Shown here in pieces: positions 24,099 to 35,619 of a stretch of DNA of 64,000 bases. The stretch lies in assembly GCA_958295665.1 (NCBI GenBank), contig OY282559.1:251529461-251593460 (forward strand), written 5' to 3'. Position numbers and translations under genes: made by a program. This stretch comes from Tipula vernalis. Taxonomy: Eukaryota; Arthropoda; Insecta; Diptera; Tipulidae. A model generated the notes under the pieces. The model was not told the DNA's origin. It worked only from the letters and a program-made list of their open reading frames with translations, and did no database searches. The number at the start of each line of letters is the position of its first letter. Positions within the stretch are counted from its first letter, which is position 1.

Positions 24099-24474
24099 AT
24101 GGCCATAACTCGTTTGAAATTACATGAAATAATGATGGAATTTGCGTTCGAAACTATGGAACAACGCAAAAACCGTGTTCTAGATTTTTTAAAGGATTAC
24201 TTTAGTATAAATGGAGATGAAAGTGCTTCAAAATCGCTCGTGGAATATGTTAGAATTTTTTTTGCGCCTTATATTTTACGGTGGAAAAAAGCATACCGCG
24301 CCAACGTTTTCATTTCAAATTTTCAAACACTAACTGGTTGAATCAAGAGATTAATTTCCCAGAACCATCAACAAGCAGTGGTAAGATTCGATATACCTCT
24401 TTGTTCTAATGAATATTTTTATATGAAGGAGGCTGCCCGTTCAAAGAACGGAGTGCGAACATTCAAAGAGCATA
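24099..24474 (+). pseudogene. 5' part of an unassigned two-exon protein (transposon-like)
   Basis: The first exon begins near MAITRLKLHEIMMEFAFETM and contains LDFLKDYFSINGDESASKSL and FFAPYILRWKKAYRANVF. After a 1-nt frame change it ends WLNQEINFPEPSTSSG at 24380. The next bases, GTAAGA, start a 48-bp intron that ends TATATGAAG at 24428. Exon 2 opens GGCPFKERSANIQ and soon stops. A better version of the same exon 2 lies at 26195-26560. I do not recognise the family. The charged, intron-containing layout and broken second copy suggest a mobile-element protein. An upstream ATG at 23988 adds a hydrophobic stretch that I consider fortuitous. Confidence 0.5.
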
Positions 24475-24850
24475 GACGTGTTTTTTTCTATCCTCTTCAA
24501 AAATTTAATTTAATTTAATTTTTATTTTTGTTTTATTTATGTAGTTTATGTAGTATTATGTATGTATATACTCTATACATACATATAGTATATACATTTT
24601 AATTATAATTATAATTTTAATTCTATTTAATTCAGTTTTTAGTGAAATAATTTAAAATGTAATTTTAATAAATGCAATCCACCGGGAGGCATTTATCAGG
24701 CAATGTTTTATATTTATAGATAAAGAAATCCACATTGCATGATTTTAACTTTTGTGTGATTGTACATGGATTTTAATTATTAAAATCTAATAATTGGATC
24801 GTATTAAAATAGATTTTAACGTAAATTGACATAGGCCGTAGTTAATTTTA

Positions 24851-25560
24851 GAGATCAAATTTAAATACTATACAGAATGTATTAACAATCCTTACATTCA
24901 AAAATGAACGAATATTCGTATAACGAAATTGAAAAAACACAAAATACAATAAATTTTGTATTATGAATATAATTTCATTATACTGAATGCTCTTATTTGA
25001 GCTTCGTGTTTTTATTTTTTTTTAAATACAGTATTTCGTTTTTTCTATTCTTGTATTTCATTTTGCGTTATACATGTATTATGAACAAAGGCCCTTTCCG
25101 AAAGTTATACTTATTTATTTAGACCTACTTATTTAAATAAGTATGTTGGCGAGGTAACTTAAAATAAGTATGTTCTTACAAAAAAAAAATCTTAAACGAA
25201 AACCAAAATTCTATTAATTTCATTGCATACATATTGTGATATTATGTAGTAATTAAGTTTTATAAAAAATTTATTTAAAAAAATTATTTTATAGTTACAA
25301 AATAGTCAAAATAAAAAATAAGTATGTGAAATCAATTCGGATGATTTTACATACTTATTTAAGATGGCGGCAAATAAGTATGTCTAAATAAATAAGTATA
25401 ACTTTCGGAAAGGGCCAAAGACCAAAATTTAAATACTTTACAGAATGAATTAACAATCCACATATTCAAATAATTTTGTATTATGATTTTACTTATTCGC
25501 CACGTGATGAATTTGGAATTTTTCGATTCATGAATTTCAAAATCGTAAATACAGTATTTA
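24851..25560. repeat. Diverged direct repeat flanking a MITE
   Basis: The word AAATTTAAATACT, then ACAGAATG and TTAACAATCC, then ATTCAAA, occurs near 24857 and again near 25428. The copies are about 570 bp apart, one on each side of the MITE at 25091-25415. Confidence 0.55.
25086..25420. mobile_element. MITE with 38-bp perfect inverted repeats and CAAAG duplication
   Basis: The element is 25091-25415 (325 bp). The ends read GCCCTTTCCGAAAGTTATAC, then TTATTTATTTAGAC, perfectly inverted. CAAAG flanks both sides (25086-25090 and 25416-25420). AAATAAGTATGT recurs several times inside. No coding capacity is present. Confidence 0.85.
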
Positions 25561-25799
25561 AAAGAACGAATATTCAGTATAATAAACGTATGAAGAATGC
25601 AATGAAGCTAAAATGAAAGTACGAACTCCATCGTTATCTTAGTTATTTATATTTTTATAATATTTAGGTGCGTAAGTACACCTTTTGGGGTAAGGTTGGT
25701 TAAATGGCCAAAAATATAATTAAATGACTCAGTTCATTTATCTTCGCTCCCAAAACCATCTAATGTACAACATTAATTTGTTTTTACTGCCAAAACTTT

Positions 25800-26130
25800 A
25801 AATATGGCCGAGTATGATGAAACTGGCCTATTTCTCAACCGACTATGATGAAATTTGACACGTGCGTTGGAAATGGGATTCTTTAATGATTTTTAGATGA
25901 AGTGATGATGGCCAATTATGATGGAACTTATCTATTTCTCAACGAATTTCAGTGGAATTTGGCATATGCGATAGAAATGGGATTCTAAAGTGATTTTTAG
26001 ATGAAGTTCTGAAATATGGCAAAATATGATGGAACATGCCTATTCCGTAACCGATTATGATGAAATGCGACCTGGGCTTTGAAAATGGGATTCTAAAATG
26101 AATTTTAGATGAAGTTCTGGAATATGGCCA
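25800..26130. repeat. Tandem repeat, about 106 bp, three units
   Basis: The anchor GGGATTCT occurs at 25875, 25979 and 26087. Each unit also has TATGATG-rich text, GCCTATTTCTCAAC and TTTTAGATGAAGT. The 70-codon minus frame across it, with TSSKNHFRIPF repeated, is a by-product. Confidence 0.8.
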
Positions 26131-26148
26131 AGTAAGATTTAACTCCGC

Positions 26149-26195
26149 CAAGCTGGCCGTGCATTCATATCAATCAATCAATAAATCAATCAATG
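26149..26195 (+). repeat. Repeat A 3' end, copy 4
   Basis: CAAGCTGGCCGTGCATTC, then ATATCAATCAATC and AATAAATCAATC, matches the 3' end of repeat A. It abuts the intron end of the next feature, as if inserted just upstream of a splice acceptor. Confidence 0.65.
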
Positions 26196-26560
26196 AAGGA
26201 GGTCGTCCGTCCAAAGAATTCGAAGTCTCTCCAATCATCATTAAGCGGAGAAAAACAGCAGAACTCCGAAAGCAAAAATCTTCTGCGGGATTGACGTTTG
26301 CCACAGCAATGAAGCTACATGAACATGTAGATGCGGCAAAGCTCTTAACGGAAGCAACTACTACAAATCCCACAAGGGCTTCCCGAATTTTAAAACATTG
26401 GCAGACTCCTAAGCATGACCAGTTGTCTTATTTTGTGGAAGAAGCTGTCGCAATGCTTGTGAATTTGAATTTGATTCGAGAGCAATATGTAATCTTGAGA
26501 TATGGTGCAAAAGAACCTGGACACGATCTTTATCCACCTTATTATCGAGTTCAGTTCTAA
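26195..26560 (+). pseudogene. Second exon of the unassigned transposon-like protein
   Basis: After ATGAAG, which mirrors the intron end at 24428, the frame reads GGRPSKEFEVSPIIIKRRKT, then AELRKQKSSAGLTFATAMKL and TTTNPTRASRILKHW. Then come LSYFVEEAVAMLVNLNL, REQYVILRYGAKE and DLYPPYYRVQF before a stop. The charged GRPSK/KRRKT segment could be a nuclear-localisation or DNA-binding linker; that is inference only. The rest is helical with regular hydrophobic spacing and looks like real, once-selected coding sequence. The open frame upstream of about 26195 is the TCAATCAA tail translated (YQSINKSIN), so the ATG at 26159 is not the true start. I recognise no family. Confidence 0.55.
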
Positions 26561-26735
26561 TTTTGCTACCACCGAGTAAACATTTAAATAATTTATTTAT
26601 AACTTGTGTGAAAAGTTGAATCAACAGTTTAAATCTTTTTTTTTTTTAATTATTGTTAAGTGAAAAATAAGTGAAATCGTGATATTCTTATCTTCGCCTC
26701 AAGTAAAAAAGGCTGGGCCAAATCAGCAGATAGCG

Positions 26736-27345
26736 ATGTCTACAAGCGATTTGCCACCGAACGTCACGACCTCAATTATTATAAATAAAAATACAAAAGT
26801 GCAGCATAGTCCAAAGTGACAACAAATTTTAAATGCTCAAAAAATTACCTTACCAGGCAAATTATATCAAAGTGAAATTATTAATTTAAATAACATTATT
26901 ATGTTGAACCATAATGAAATTAAAAGTGCATCGTCGCCAAATATTGACGATAAAAAAACAATGAAAGTGCATCGACATCAGATGACAATAAAATAAACGG
27001 TGATGTAGGTCAGTGTTTAGTGCAAATGAGAATAGATCGGTACATTACTGTCCGATCAAAACGAAGAAGAAGCCCTATAGATCAGCGGTCAGTGCAAGCG
27101 CGAATAACTTCACTAAGCTAGCTAGGGTTAAATTAACGCATGATAATAGGTACTCTTACTTGGTTGTTGACGACCTGCCGCGCCGCCTGAAAAAACTCCA
27201 AAAACTGAGAAGCCGCCACCAATCTATTTGAGGGAAGAATCGAATAGAGAACTTGCCAAAACGATCGTGTTTATTAAGGAAGATGCATTTTATATTTCCG
27301 GGATCAAAAGAGGAGATATAAAATTCAACCGCTCAAGTTGAAATT
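26736..27345 (+). pseudogene. LINE ORF1 (gag-like) remnant
   Basis: An ATG at 26736 opens MSTSDLPPNVTTSIII. Further on, the frame has NRYSYLVVDDLP, and in a shifted frame PPPIYLREESNRELAKTI followed by DAFYISGIKRGDIK. In Jockey-clade ORF1 proteins a Pro-rich stretch is followed by PPPIxLR and later by KRGDI just before the RNA-binding region. I see no CCHC knuckles downstream. It is frameshifted and not functional. Confidence 0.6.
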
Positions 27346-29185
27346 AACAATTTTTTCAATTCGAACTGATGAGATTAACGTTTTCAATCAGGTTAAGCAG
27401 AGACGAGTAAGGTGAAAGGAATCCCCTCCATTGTGTTCTGCTGATCAACTCTTCCAAGTGTGCTATTTTGTTTATCTTACAATTATCTAAAACTGGCTAT
27501 GAATATCCACCAATATACCAAATTGCAATATGTTAAACTCTTGCACACGAAGCTAAACACATAATATCTTGGGTCTATAAAATGAAAATGATTTTTAGAA
27601 AAGGTAGTTAGTAGTTCAATATATTAAGTGGTAGCCATCAAACAAAAAACATTAAACCGAAACATACTATTATAAATTAAACTGAATCAAATGAAAAATT
27701 GTTGAGTTTTATTTGGGAGAAGCTGCGCAGTTTACAACACTCAGCCGGATTATGAGTTCGTTCAGAAAATCGCAAAATCTCTTCTAAGTTTGCAAACATT
27801 ATATGATGAATAAACTACTTTAACTTTAAATTTTGATTTAATTCAAAAGATAAAAAATTATGCAGATTGCTACGGCGGAACGCGTCTCAAACTTGTGGGA
27901 CGCTATTACTTACCTGAAAAGTTAAATATGAAAAAGTTGTCTTCGCGACGGGCGCTACAATTGTTAATAGAAGATCAATACAAACTCAAAAGAACATTCC
28001 AATTCAGTGTTTTGTGATGTTTAATCTTAATCTAACGAACTATTTACGATGATTCGTGACTGAAGCTGCTAGTAAAATTAAAAATAAAATATTTGGCGCA
28101 AAAAAAAAATTTTAAAATCGCTAGACGAAGCGCGAGCGTCGACGTATTATTAAATGGAATATTACCTCCATCTTTTTCGTTTAACTATGACTTCGATTCT
28201 AAAAATATCAATTTCCATCTACATTACCGTTAAAAAGAAGCGATGCTTTTAATGAATTCATTTAATTTGACAAGACAAGGAGGGAGGTTAATTACCTCTG
28301 CTACCTCCATCCAAATAGAAAAATTTTCGAATTGTGTAGAAGTATAAAGAGTTAGCTTTATGATTTATTAGGTAGTGTCCGGCAAAATCTAATACTCAAA
28401 CGTATCGATTCTGCCATTTACAAGATAGAATCATTTCAACGGTTAGGTCCATTTCTTTAATGTGAAATTATTTTGATTTGAATTGGAAAAGTGTGTTAGT
28501 TTAATTTAAATATTTGTTAAATTGTTTTGAAAATAGTTTAATTGAACTGAAAATAAGTGAAACTGGTTTGAAAATCTGTCTACCATTTTGTAAAATTGTT
28601 AATTTTGTTTGAAAAAGGAATAATTTTAATTTCATTAAGTTTTGTTAAGTTTTTTGTTTTGTAGTTTTTCTGTCATTTTGTTACTGTTCTTCAATGTCTG
28701 AACTCAATTGTATTTATTACGTGTAATACAGCGGTAACTGAAAAAGTACTAGTTTGAATTGGTATGCATAAGAACCTTTCACAATTCAAAAGCCCACTTT
28801 TGACTTACTGTGTTTTAAAAAATTGGTTTTGATTTTGTAGTAACGGTATATTTACAATGCAACTGAAAAATGAGTGAATTGACAAATTTGTACAAAAACA
28901 TTGAAGTTCGTGACAAACATTTATATTGTGTAAAAAATTATACCAAACTTAATTTATAATAAAACTATTGACTTGCCTAGCTATGATGCTGCGCGTCATA
29001 GTGGTAACAAAAATAATTTAACAGTTGAAGATATTATTGATGTACCTCAAATCAATCCATCAATCTACTAGACTAAGTCAAAATTGTTTATTATAGACTA
29101 AAAATTAAGAAGTTTACGTAAACATTTTAATCTACTTTTAGCCAATATTGCTGCACTAGATTTTTTGTCTTAAATCATTCTACTG

Positions 29186-29305
29186 TCGGAGGTGTGGATC
29201 GAAGATTTTGAGCTGGCGCATTATAATACCTCGGGATTTAGAATATTTGGTACAAGCAACTCGATATGTAAAACTGCTGGCGTTATCATTCATTTAAATT
29301 ATGGT
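29186..29305 (+). pseudogene. LINE endonuclease fragment
   Basis: The frame reads SEVWIEDFELAHYNTSGFRI, then FGTSNSICKTAGVIIHLN. This is the ExWL..........YxxxxxxR..RxGGVxIyv pattern of APE-type LINE endonucleases. The catalytic Glu neighbourhood (S-E-V-W) is present, while the usual second Gly is Ala here. Confidence 0.65.
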
Positions 29306-30689
29306 GCAAATTAAATTTTCGCGTGCAAAGATGAACAATTATCAAAATTTGTTAAAAAATATATAGGTAAGAAATCTTAGGTGAATGTTTGAGTGTATTC
29401 AATGCTTGTTATTATTTTATACAAATTTTAATTTACACATTGATAATAACACGTTATAGGTTGATGCTAAAAGTGTCCTGTTGAAAAGGAAGACCGCATT
29501 GATAACTTCATAGTTTCGTAACCATTGATAGCTTCATAGTTTCTTGTCATCCTTGCGCACCAAAGAGCAATAATTCTAACCGGCTTTGAGAAGTCTTTCT
29601 ATTCTAGAAATTGTTAAGAGTCTGCAATTCAGTTTCGATCTGTAAGAATTGTGAAAAATAAATCACTTTACAATCATCTCATCAGGCTTTAGCGACAGAA
29701 CTAACTGCTAACTTATTGCCTTGATGTTTTCCTATATATTTAGGAATCAACCATGCGAATTTTACAATTCTTATTTAAAATCTTTTAAAAATTTCAATTT
29801 TTATTGTATTTAACGTATAGATGCGAGTACTATGGTATATTCCAATACTTTTAATAATTTCTCCTCTTCGTAGATGGTAATATAAATATTTTTGTATTTT
29901 TTTCACGATTTCCGGTCATCCTTGCATAAAGCGTCTAATGCTAAGTGGCTTTGGGGAGTTCCCTATTTTAGTACCTATATGAATAATTATTAAACACAAA
30001 AATTTTGTAAACTGTTCTAATTTCTATGAATGTTCGAATTCCAAAAAATCGTCAAAGCGTGGGTTTGGTGGTAGCGGCTTCCATCCTTCAAGGCAAAAAA
30101 CGAATTAATAGTTGGTTATTATATTTCAAAAAATTGATTTTTTGCGATTCTTTTTTGGCGGATTTTTTTGTTGGGATACTGCCCCGAACCGTTACACCTG
30201 TTCTTCTTAAGCAAATTAAATTTAAAAATAAATTTTCCAAAAAACTAGGTAAACATTTAAATAATATGAATTTGATAAAACGAGGAAATTATTAAGGAAA
30301 TATTAAGCAAATATTCCTTAGGGAAATATTAAGCAAAGCTGGAAATTCGTAGATTTTGAAGAAAAAAAGAAATAAGTACCTGACTGAGGAAATTATAGTA
30401 GATGATAATTCGACTCCACTGTTTCCAATCAAATAGAAATAGGGGAGCTATTTGTTATCATTTCACTAAATTCGTCTTAAAGTGGATACAATGTTTAAAT
30501 TTCGCTCTGATTTAATTTACAATAATTCTGAATTAATATCATGCATTGTTTTGAAAAAATTTCCAAATTTCCTTTGAAAATTTTACAGATAATTTCCGAA
30601 CTAAAATCAACTTTTTCGACTGGTAATGATGGGATTCTTATTACATAAAAAATTATTTTTACGTCGTGGTCCTTTCTCTTTATTCCTAC

Positions 30690-30870
30690 TTAACTTTAAG
30701 AAATTATTTTCAAAAAAAGGTGAGAAAAAGATTATTTCAAATTACAGACCAATTTCCTTGCTTTCGGTTTTTGCTAAAATTATTCAAGAGTTTCTAGTTT
30801 TTTCAACCCTAAGAAGTTTTTAGACAACAAACAATTTGCATTTTGGAGGTGCGCGATGAACGAACAACGC
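30690..30870 (+). pseudogene. LINE reverse transcriptase fingers fragment
   Basis: The frame has FKKLFSKKGEKKIISNYRPI, then SLLSVFAKIIQEFLVF. This fits FKKGxxxxxxNYRPISLLSxxxKIFE. A shifted frame continues LDNKQFAFW, equivalent to the QFGFR motif. The catalytic palm is absent. Confidence 0.7.
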
Positions 30871-32428
30871 TCAAACGAGAAAGACGTGTTTTTGTGGTTC
30901 GCCGTAAATTAATTCAGTTAAGGTTTACATATTTAATTTATTGTTGTTGTTTAATTTTGGTAGTTTCAATAAAAAAAAATGTTGTGGATAAAATAAATAT
31001 AAAATTATCCTATACACGAAAAAAGAAGTTTTTTGCAAATGGCGTAAATTTGTAAATCATTTTGCGTAATAAAGAGAATTAAAAATACAGTCCAGACAAA
31101 TATTTTTTGTTCAAATTTTGTTTAAATTATTATAGATTTAAGCGATATTGGGCGACTTTGTGAAGTTTGGAAAAGTGAGTGTTGTGCCATGATAATTTAA
31201 AAAAAAACGAAAGAGCAATTAAAAAAACATACATAATAAAAATGGATGCGTGTTGCAATGTTGTAAATGTAGACCATTTTTGAACAGTTTTTTTTGCCTC
31301 GTACTCGTACACAAAATATATTAATTGGATAACGTCGGATTAGTTCTTTAGTGTTCTAACTACACAAATGTAAGTTTCGAGATAATCTAATTATAAACTT
31401 TGATTAGTGAATTTTTGGTTTTATTCTATTTTTAACAAAAAATTTTTGATTGATATTTTAACTTTCAAGTATTCCGATTTATTTTCCATTTTTTATAGTT
31501 TTCTAGAATACTTAGATTTTTCAAAAAATGGAAAATTCAAAATTTTGGCACGATTCTTTTTTGGTCTATACCATTATCTATATAAACTGTTGCTATTTTC
31601 TTTTTTGTGCAAACTGAATTTTACATGGAAACTTACGGATATAGAACAAAACTGAATTACCACGTCCGTGTGGTATAGAACAAGTATACCCTTATTTTTT
31701 ACGCGATTTTTGGTGAATTTTGGAAAAATAAAAACAATTACGAATTAGTTTTAGGGATTATTGAGTCTTTTTGTTAACTTAAGAGATGATTTGAGGTGTT
31801 AATATTAAAATTTGAACCTTAATCTTGGGAGTTATCGAACTCGTTTCTCAGTATTTATTATAGGGCGCAGTAAATTATATTTCATGCAACAGCATAAATA
31901 TTATACTTTTTTATATGAGATATTTTCAATATTTAGTGTTTTATTCAAAGAGAGGACGAAAAAGAATGAAAATCTTCCTAATTTCTTTTTCGGTCAATAT
32001 TTCGCCAATAACAATAAAGAATGAATATTTCTGTAATTTCTTTTTTGGTCAATAGTTTGTGTGTATATTAAACCGTTGGTGTGAAATTAAACTTATTAAT
32101 ATTTACACATAAACTTTAACTTTTATGTTAAATATTATAATATTATACTATAAATGTAATATAATATTTTCCATTTTCCAACAGATTTTTCCCATAAAGG
32201 GTATTCTGTTTCAAGCATGGTCTTTCAATATTGTAAGAATGTAATCAAACCAAGTTGATTTTGAAATTTATTTTTTTCTGTTTATATTGTACGCGCATTG
32301 TATTGTATGCAAATCTCTATTTCTCCGTTGAAATAAGAATTGGCTGAGAAACAAATATGAAACCACAGTACAGTCTACAATTCAGATTCTACTCAAATTA
32401 ATAAACAATAAACGAAGTAAAATGAATG
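30871..32428. other. Intron-like AT-rich DNA without a gene
   Basis: There are several hydrophobic 60-82-codon frames with biased Phe/Ile/Lys composition only. Nothing is recognisable. Confidence 0.5.
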
Positions 32429-32633
32429 TCTCATTTACACAATTCTTATTGGAATATAATATAAAATAAAGATAGAGAAAAGCAAAATGGAAAATAATGA
32501 CTGATCTAAAATCATTATTTCGGACAGTGCCGTGATAGTAATATAAAACTTAACATGAAACGGAGAAAGAAGTTTTGTAGAGCTAAATCAGATTACTTTT
32601 TCTTGTGTTTATTGCATGGCATCTAAATATGTA
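32429..32633. repeat. Direct repeat C, copy 1
   Basis: It runs from TCTCATTTACACAATTC to GCATGGCATCTAAATA, with ACATGAAACGGAGAA in the middle. It matches 34166-34305 with indels. Confidence 0.65.
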
Positions 32634-32856
32634 TACTGCCATGCTAAGGAAAAAAGTCACAAGCGCCAAAAGTCAAAAAATGCGTTAGAGTCGTATTTGG
32701 ATTTTGGATCTTCATCAAATGCCGTAAAATCACGTTAATTAACAGTCAAGTTTCATATTAAAACATGGCAAACAAAAATAGAAAAATTTAAATTACTCAA
32801 AACTACAAAAAGGCAAAGGTGACTTTTTTCTTATAGCAAGGTAATATAGCAAGCAG

Positions 32857-34141
32857 TCCAGTGTTTGACAGTTTTTGGTAGGGAATGGCTTAAGGAACAT
32901 AAGTTATGTAGTGCCGATGTGTGCTTTTACCCCGGGATGAATGCCACCCTTTCTCGAGGTGAAAATTTGTACACACAAAATAACCGCAGAAATCGATAGC
33001 AAGATGAATTCTAAGCAAGAAATGCTCTATGAAGTTTTTTCGACAAATCAATATTTTTCAAGTTATTCGTGTTTTAGAGCGATTTTTCACGAATAACTCG
33101 GAAACCTTAAATTTTATTAAAAAATAATGAAAAGCAAAAATAAAGCTTATAAAATAACAAATCAATTGTTTTTTATTTCTATTGATCCTATCCTCTCAAC
33201 GTTAAATAACCGGAAAACGAAGTATTTGTGGAGGAACATTTTGTCAAACCTTTGCCTTACTTTAAAAGACCTTTAAAAGGAGCATTAGTAGAAGTCGTTG
33301 GCATTATAACTTACAAAGTTGTGATAAAAATAAAATGGTTGCCTCTTTTTTTCGAAAAAAAAAATCAGCAATGAAACCAATGGCCTAACCGCAAGAATTG
33401 AAATTAAACGTAATCGTAACGTAATAGATACTAACAATATATCCTAGATTCGAAAATGTTTGATTCAATTTTGAAATGATTTTTAACAAAATTTCCCGTT
33501 TTGACAATAACTCAAAAACTAAAGAAGATACGTACAAAATGCACAACTACAAAAATTTAGGTTTTCCTTGCAGAAAAATTTGTTAATTTTTTTATTTCTC
33601 TCTGATGAAAATTAATTGAGATATCGCATTTGAGTGGGAGGAAAACCTCCCCCAACCCTTTAAACTCAAAAATCTTAAAAACGAAGAGTTCAAAGAAGTT
33701 CAACTCTACCGGTCTTGTAGCCCTTGAAATTTCCTGCTTGAAATGGGTTTTGGAGCGATTAGAAATCTTAAAAATTAAGAATAGTATCGTTAAAAAACTA
33801 ATCGCGCTTAACGGTGAAATTTTCGGATTGCTCTCAAACAGGCATTTTTTAGATGAAAAATCAACATTTTCAATCGCGAATAACTCGAAAAATATTGATT
33901 TATCGAAAAAACTTGATGAAACATTTGTTGCTTAGAATTCATCCCTCTATTGATTTCTGTGGTTATCTTGAGTGTACTAATTTCCACCCCCGAGAATGAC
34001 TGACATCCACCGCCAAGGTAAAAGCACATAACGGCACTATATAAGTTTTAGTCCTTAAGCGATTCCCTGCTTACTGTTCAAATTTTACGTCAATCGGTTT
34101 TGTCCGTAAGAATTTTGAGCGAAAAACCATCAAACACTGGA
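32857..34141. mobile_element. Non-autonomous element with inverted arms of about 220 bp
   Basis: Both ends begin TCCAGTGTTTGA when read inward. The inverted similarity extends through AAATCGATAGCAAG, GATGAATTCTAAGCAA, AAGTTTTTTCGA and TTATTCG to about 33110 on the left and 33830 on the right. No transposase is present. The 101-codon and 73-codon frames at 33630-34029 are by-products. I could not define a clean target duplication. Confidence 0.7.
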
Positions 34142-34165
34142 GTGTATTGAACAAGCTATAGGCTG

Positions 34166-34305
34166 TCTCATTTACGTAATTCCTATTTATTTTGGACAGT
34201 GTCGCGATATTAATTTAAAATTAAACATGAAACGGAGAATGAGTTTTTGTAGCGCTATCTATCAGAATACATTTTCTAGTGGTTATTGCGTGGCATCTAA
34301 ATACC
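34166..34305. repeat. Direct repeat C, copy 2
   Basis: This is the partner of 32429-32633, on the other side of the inverted-arm element and in the same orientation. Confidence 0.65.
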
Positions 34306-34628
34306 TACATATAGTTTAAGTAGCACAAACACTACATTCTTAATTTGGAACTAATGATTATTATAAAAATTTACTAATAATCACATATTTTTTTTAATTA
34401 AATTAAATGTGATTTAATTTATTTGCAAAATGATCAGTAAATATACTTAAAAAAATTGAGGTGTGGCCAACACACGACTTTCTTTTACGACAAATAATTT
34501 TGAGCAATTTATTTTTTTTTTTTTCAATTATTCAATTTTTAATTTTTTTTTTAAATTTTTTATTTTTATTTTTTGGAAACATTTTGTATTAAGTAGTTTT
34601 TTTTGTAAATCTTATACTTTTTCAGATA

Positions 34629-35147
34629 CAGTAGAATTCGCTTATAATGAACGATCATGGGACAAATAATTTTGTTCATTATAAACGTGTGTTCATTTTA
34701 ACCGTAAATACTTGGTTTGTGCATTCGAAACTAACTTACATATGTAACTTATGTAACTGTGATTTCCAAAAATTTACGAAAGTTAAAAAAAAATACCGAC
34801 ACCAGAAAAAAACTCAAAATATTTCCCTATTTCCGTTACATTGTTTCTAGTAATCTAGTATATGTATGCACTATACACGAATCCATACACACATTACATT
34901 AAAAAAAAAATATGTACGCAAAATTATGTGTGTGAATATGAATGAATAGACCAAAATATAATTAAAAAAACGAAACAAATAATGATCGATGTTCATTATA
35001 ACAGTAGATTTTTGTACTTAACAGGTATTGTTTATAAACGAAGTTCAACAAGAAAAATTGATTATGTAAATTTAAGGGACTTAAAAAATCGTTCATACTA
35101 ACCGTGTGTTCATTATAAGAAGGGTTTGTTATAAACGAATTCTACTG
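34629..35147. mobile_element. pogo-like MITE with TA duplication
   Basis: The left end is CAGTAGAATTCGCTTATAA and the inverted right end is CAGTAGAATTCGTTTATAA, each flanked by TA (34627-34628 and 35148-35149). GTTCATTATAA words recur inside. The ends resemble those of the pogo branch of Tc1/mariner elements. At 519 bp there is no transposase. Confidence 0.85.
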
Positions 35148-35619
35148 TATTTGCAAAATAAATTTTCTGGACCACAAATTTTCTGGAATTGGGAGTGATA
35201 CGGAAAGGTAATTGATTGGACATTGCTGTTCGGTCTGCAGCAGTGGAAACGGTCGGTTTCTCTTGGAAAATGCAGTGGACGCTTAGGCAGATGCACTTTG
35301 TGCATGTCAGTGCTGACATGTTGTAGCCATCATTTATTTTATTTTATTATATGATTTTGTTTATTTTATAACATATTGTTAGGAACTTTAATATTAGTTT
35401 AGAATTAGGATTTTTGCTTTGATTTTAGATATTTCAATATATCTTTCTGTTACTTTAAAAGACATTTTGTTTGTACTTAACATTTAATTACTATTATACA
35501 TATATTGTATTACATTATAATTATTTTATTTTATCTAGAATTGAAGCTTAATTAAGTTAGGCTTATAAAGAGAAGCAGCATCAACTGCAAATATCGAAAT
35601 CATCAAAATTTAGAAATGG

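Larger units (their letters stand above)
26700..30870 (+). mobile_element. Decayed Jockey-like LINE, plus strand
   Basis: Three blocks lie in the correct order and strand: an ORF1-like segment (26736-27345), the start of an APE-type endonuclease (29186-29305) and reverse-transcriptase fingers (about 30715-30860). Spacing is stretched or shrunk by insertions and deletions, and no frame survives. It could also be several independent fragments. The shared strand and order favour one element. Confidence 0.6.

Noticed and set aside
33630..34029. Overlapping 101- and 73-codon frames on both strands
   Set aside because: They lie in the inverted arm of the 32857-34141 element and show no protein motif.
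34463..34669. 68-codon Phe-rich frame
   Set aside because: Poly-T tracts read as Phe; ends inside the pogo-like MITE terminus.
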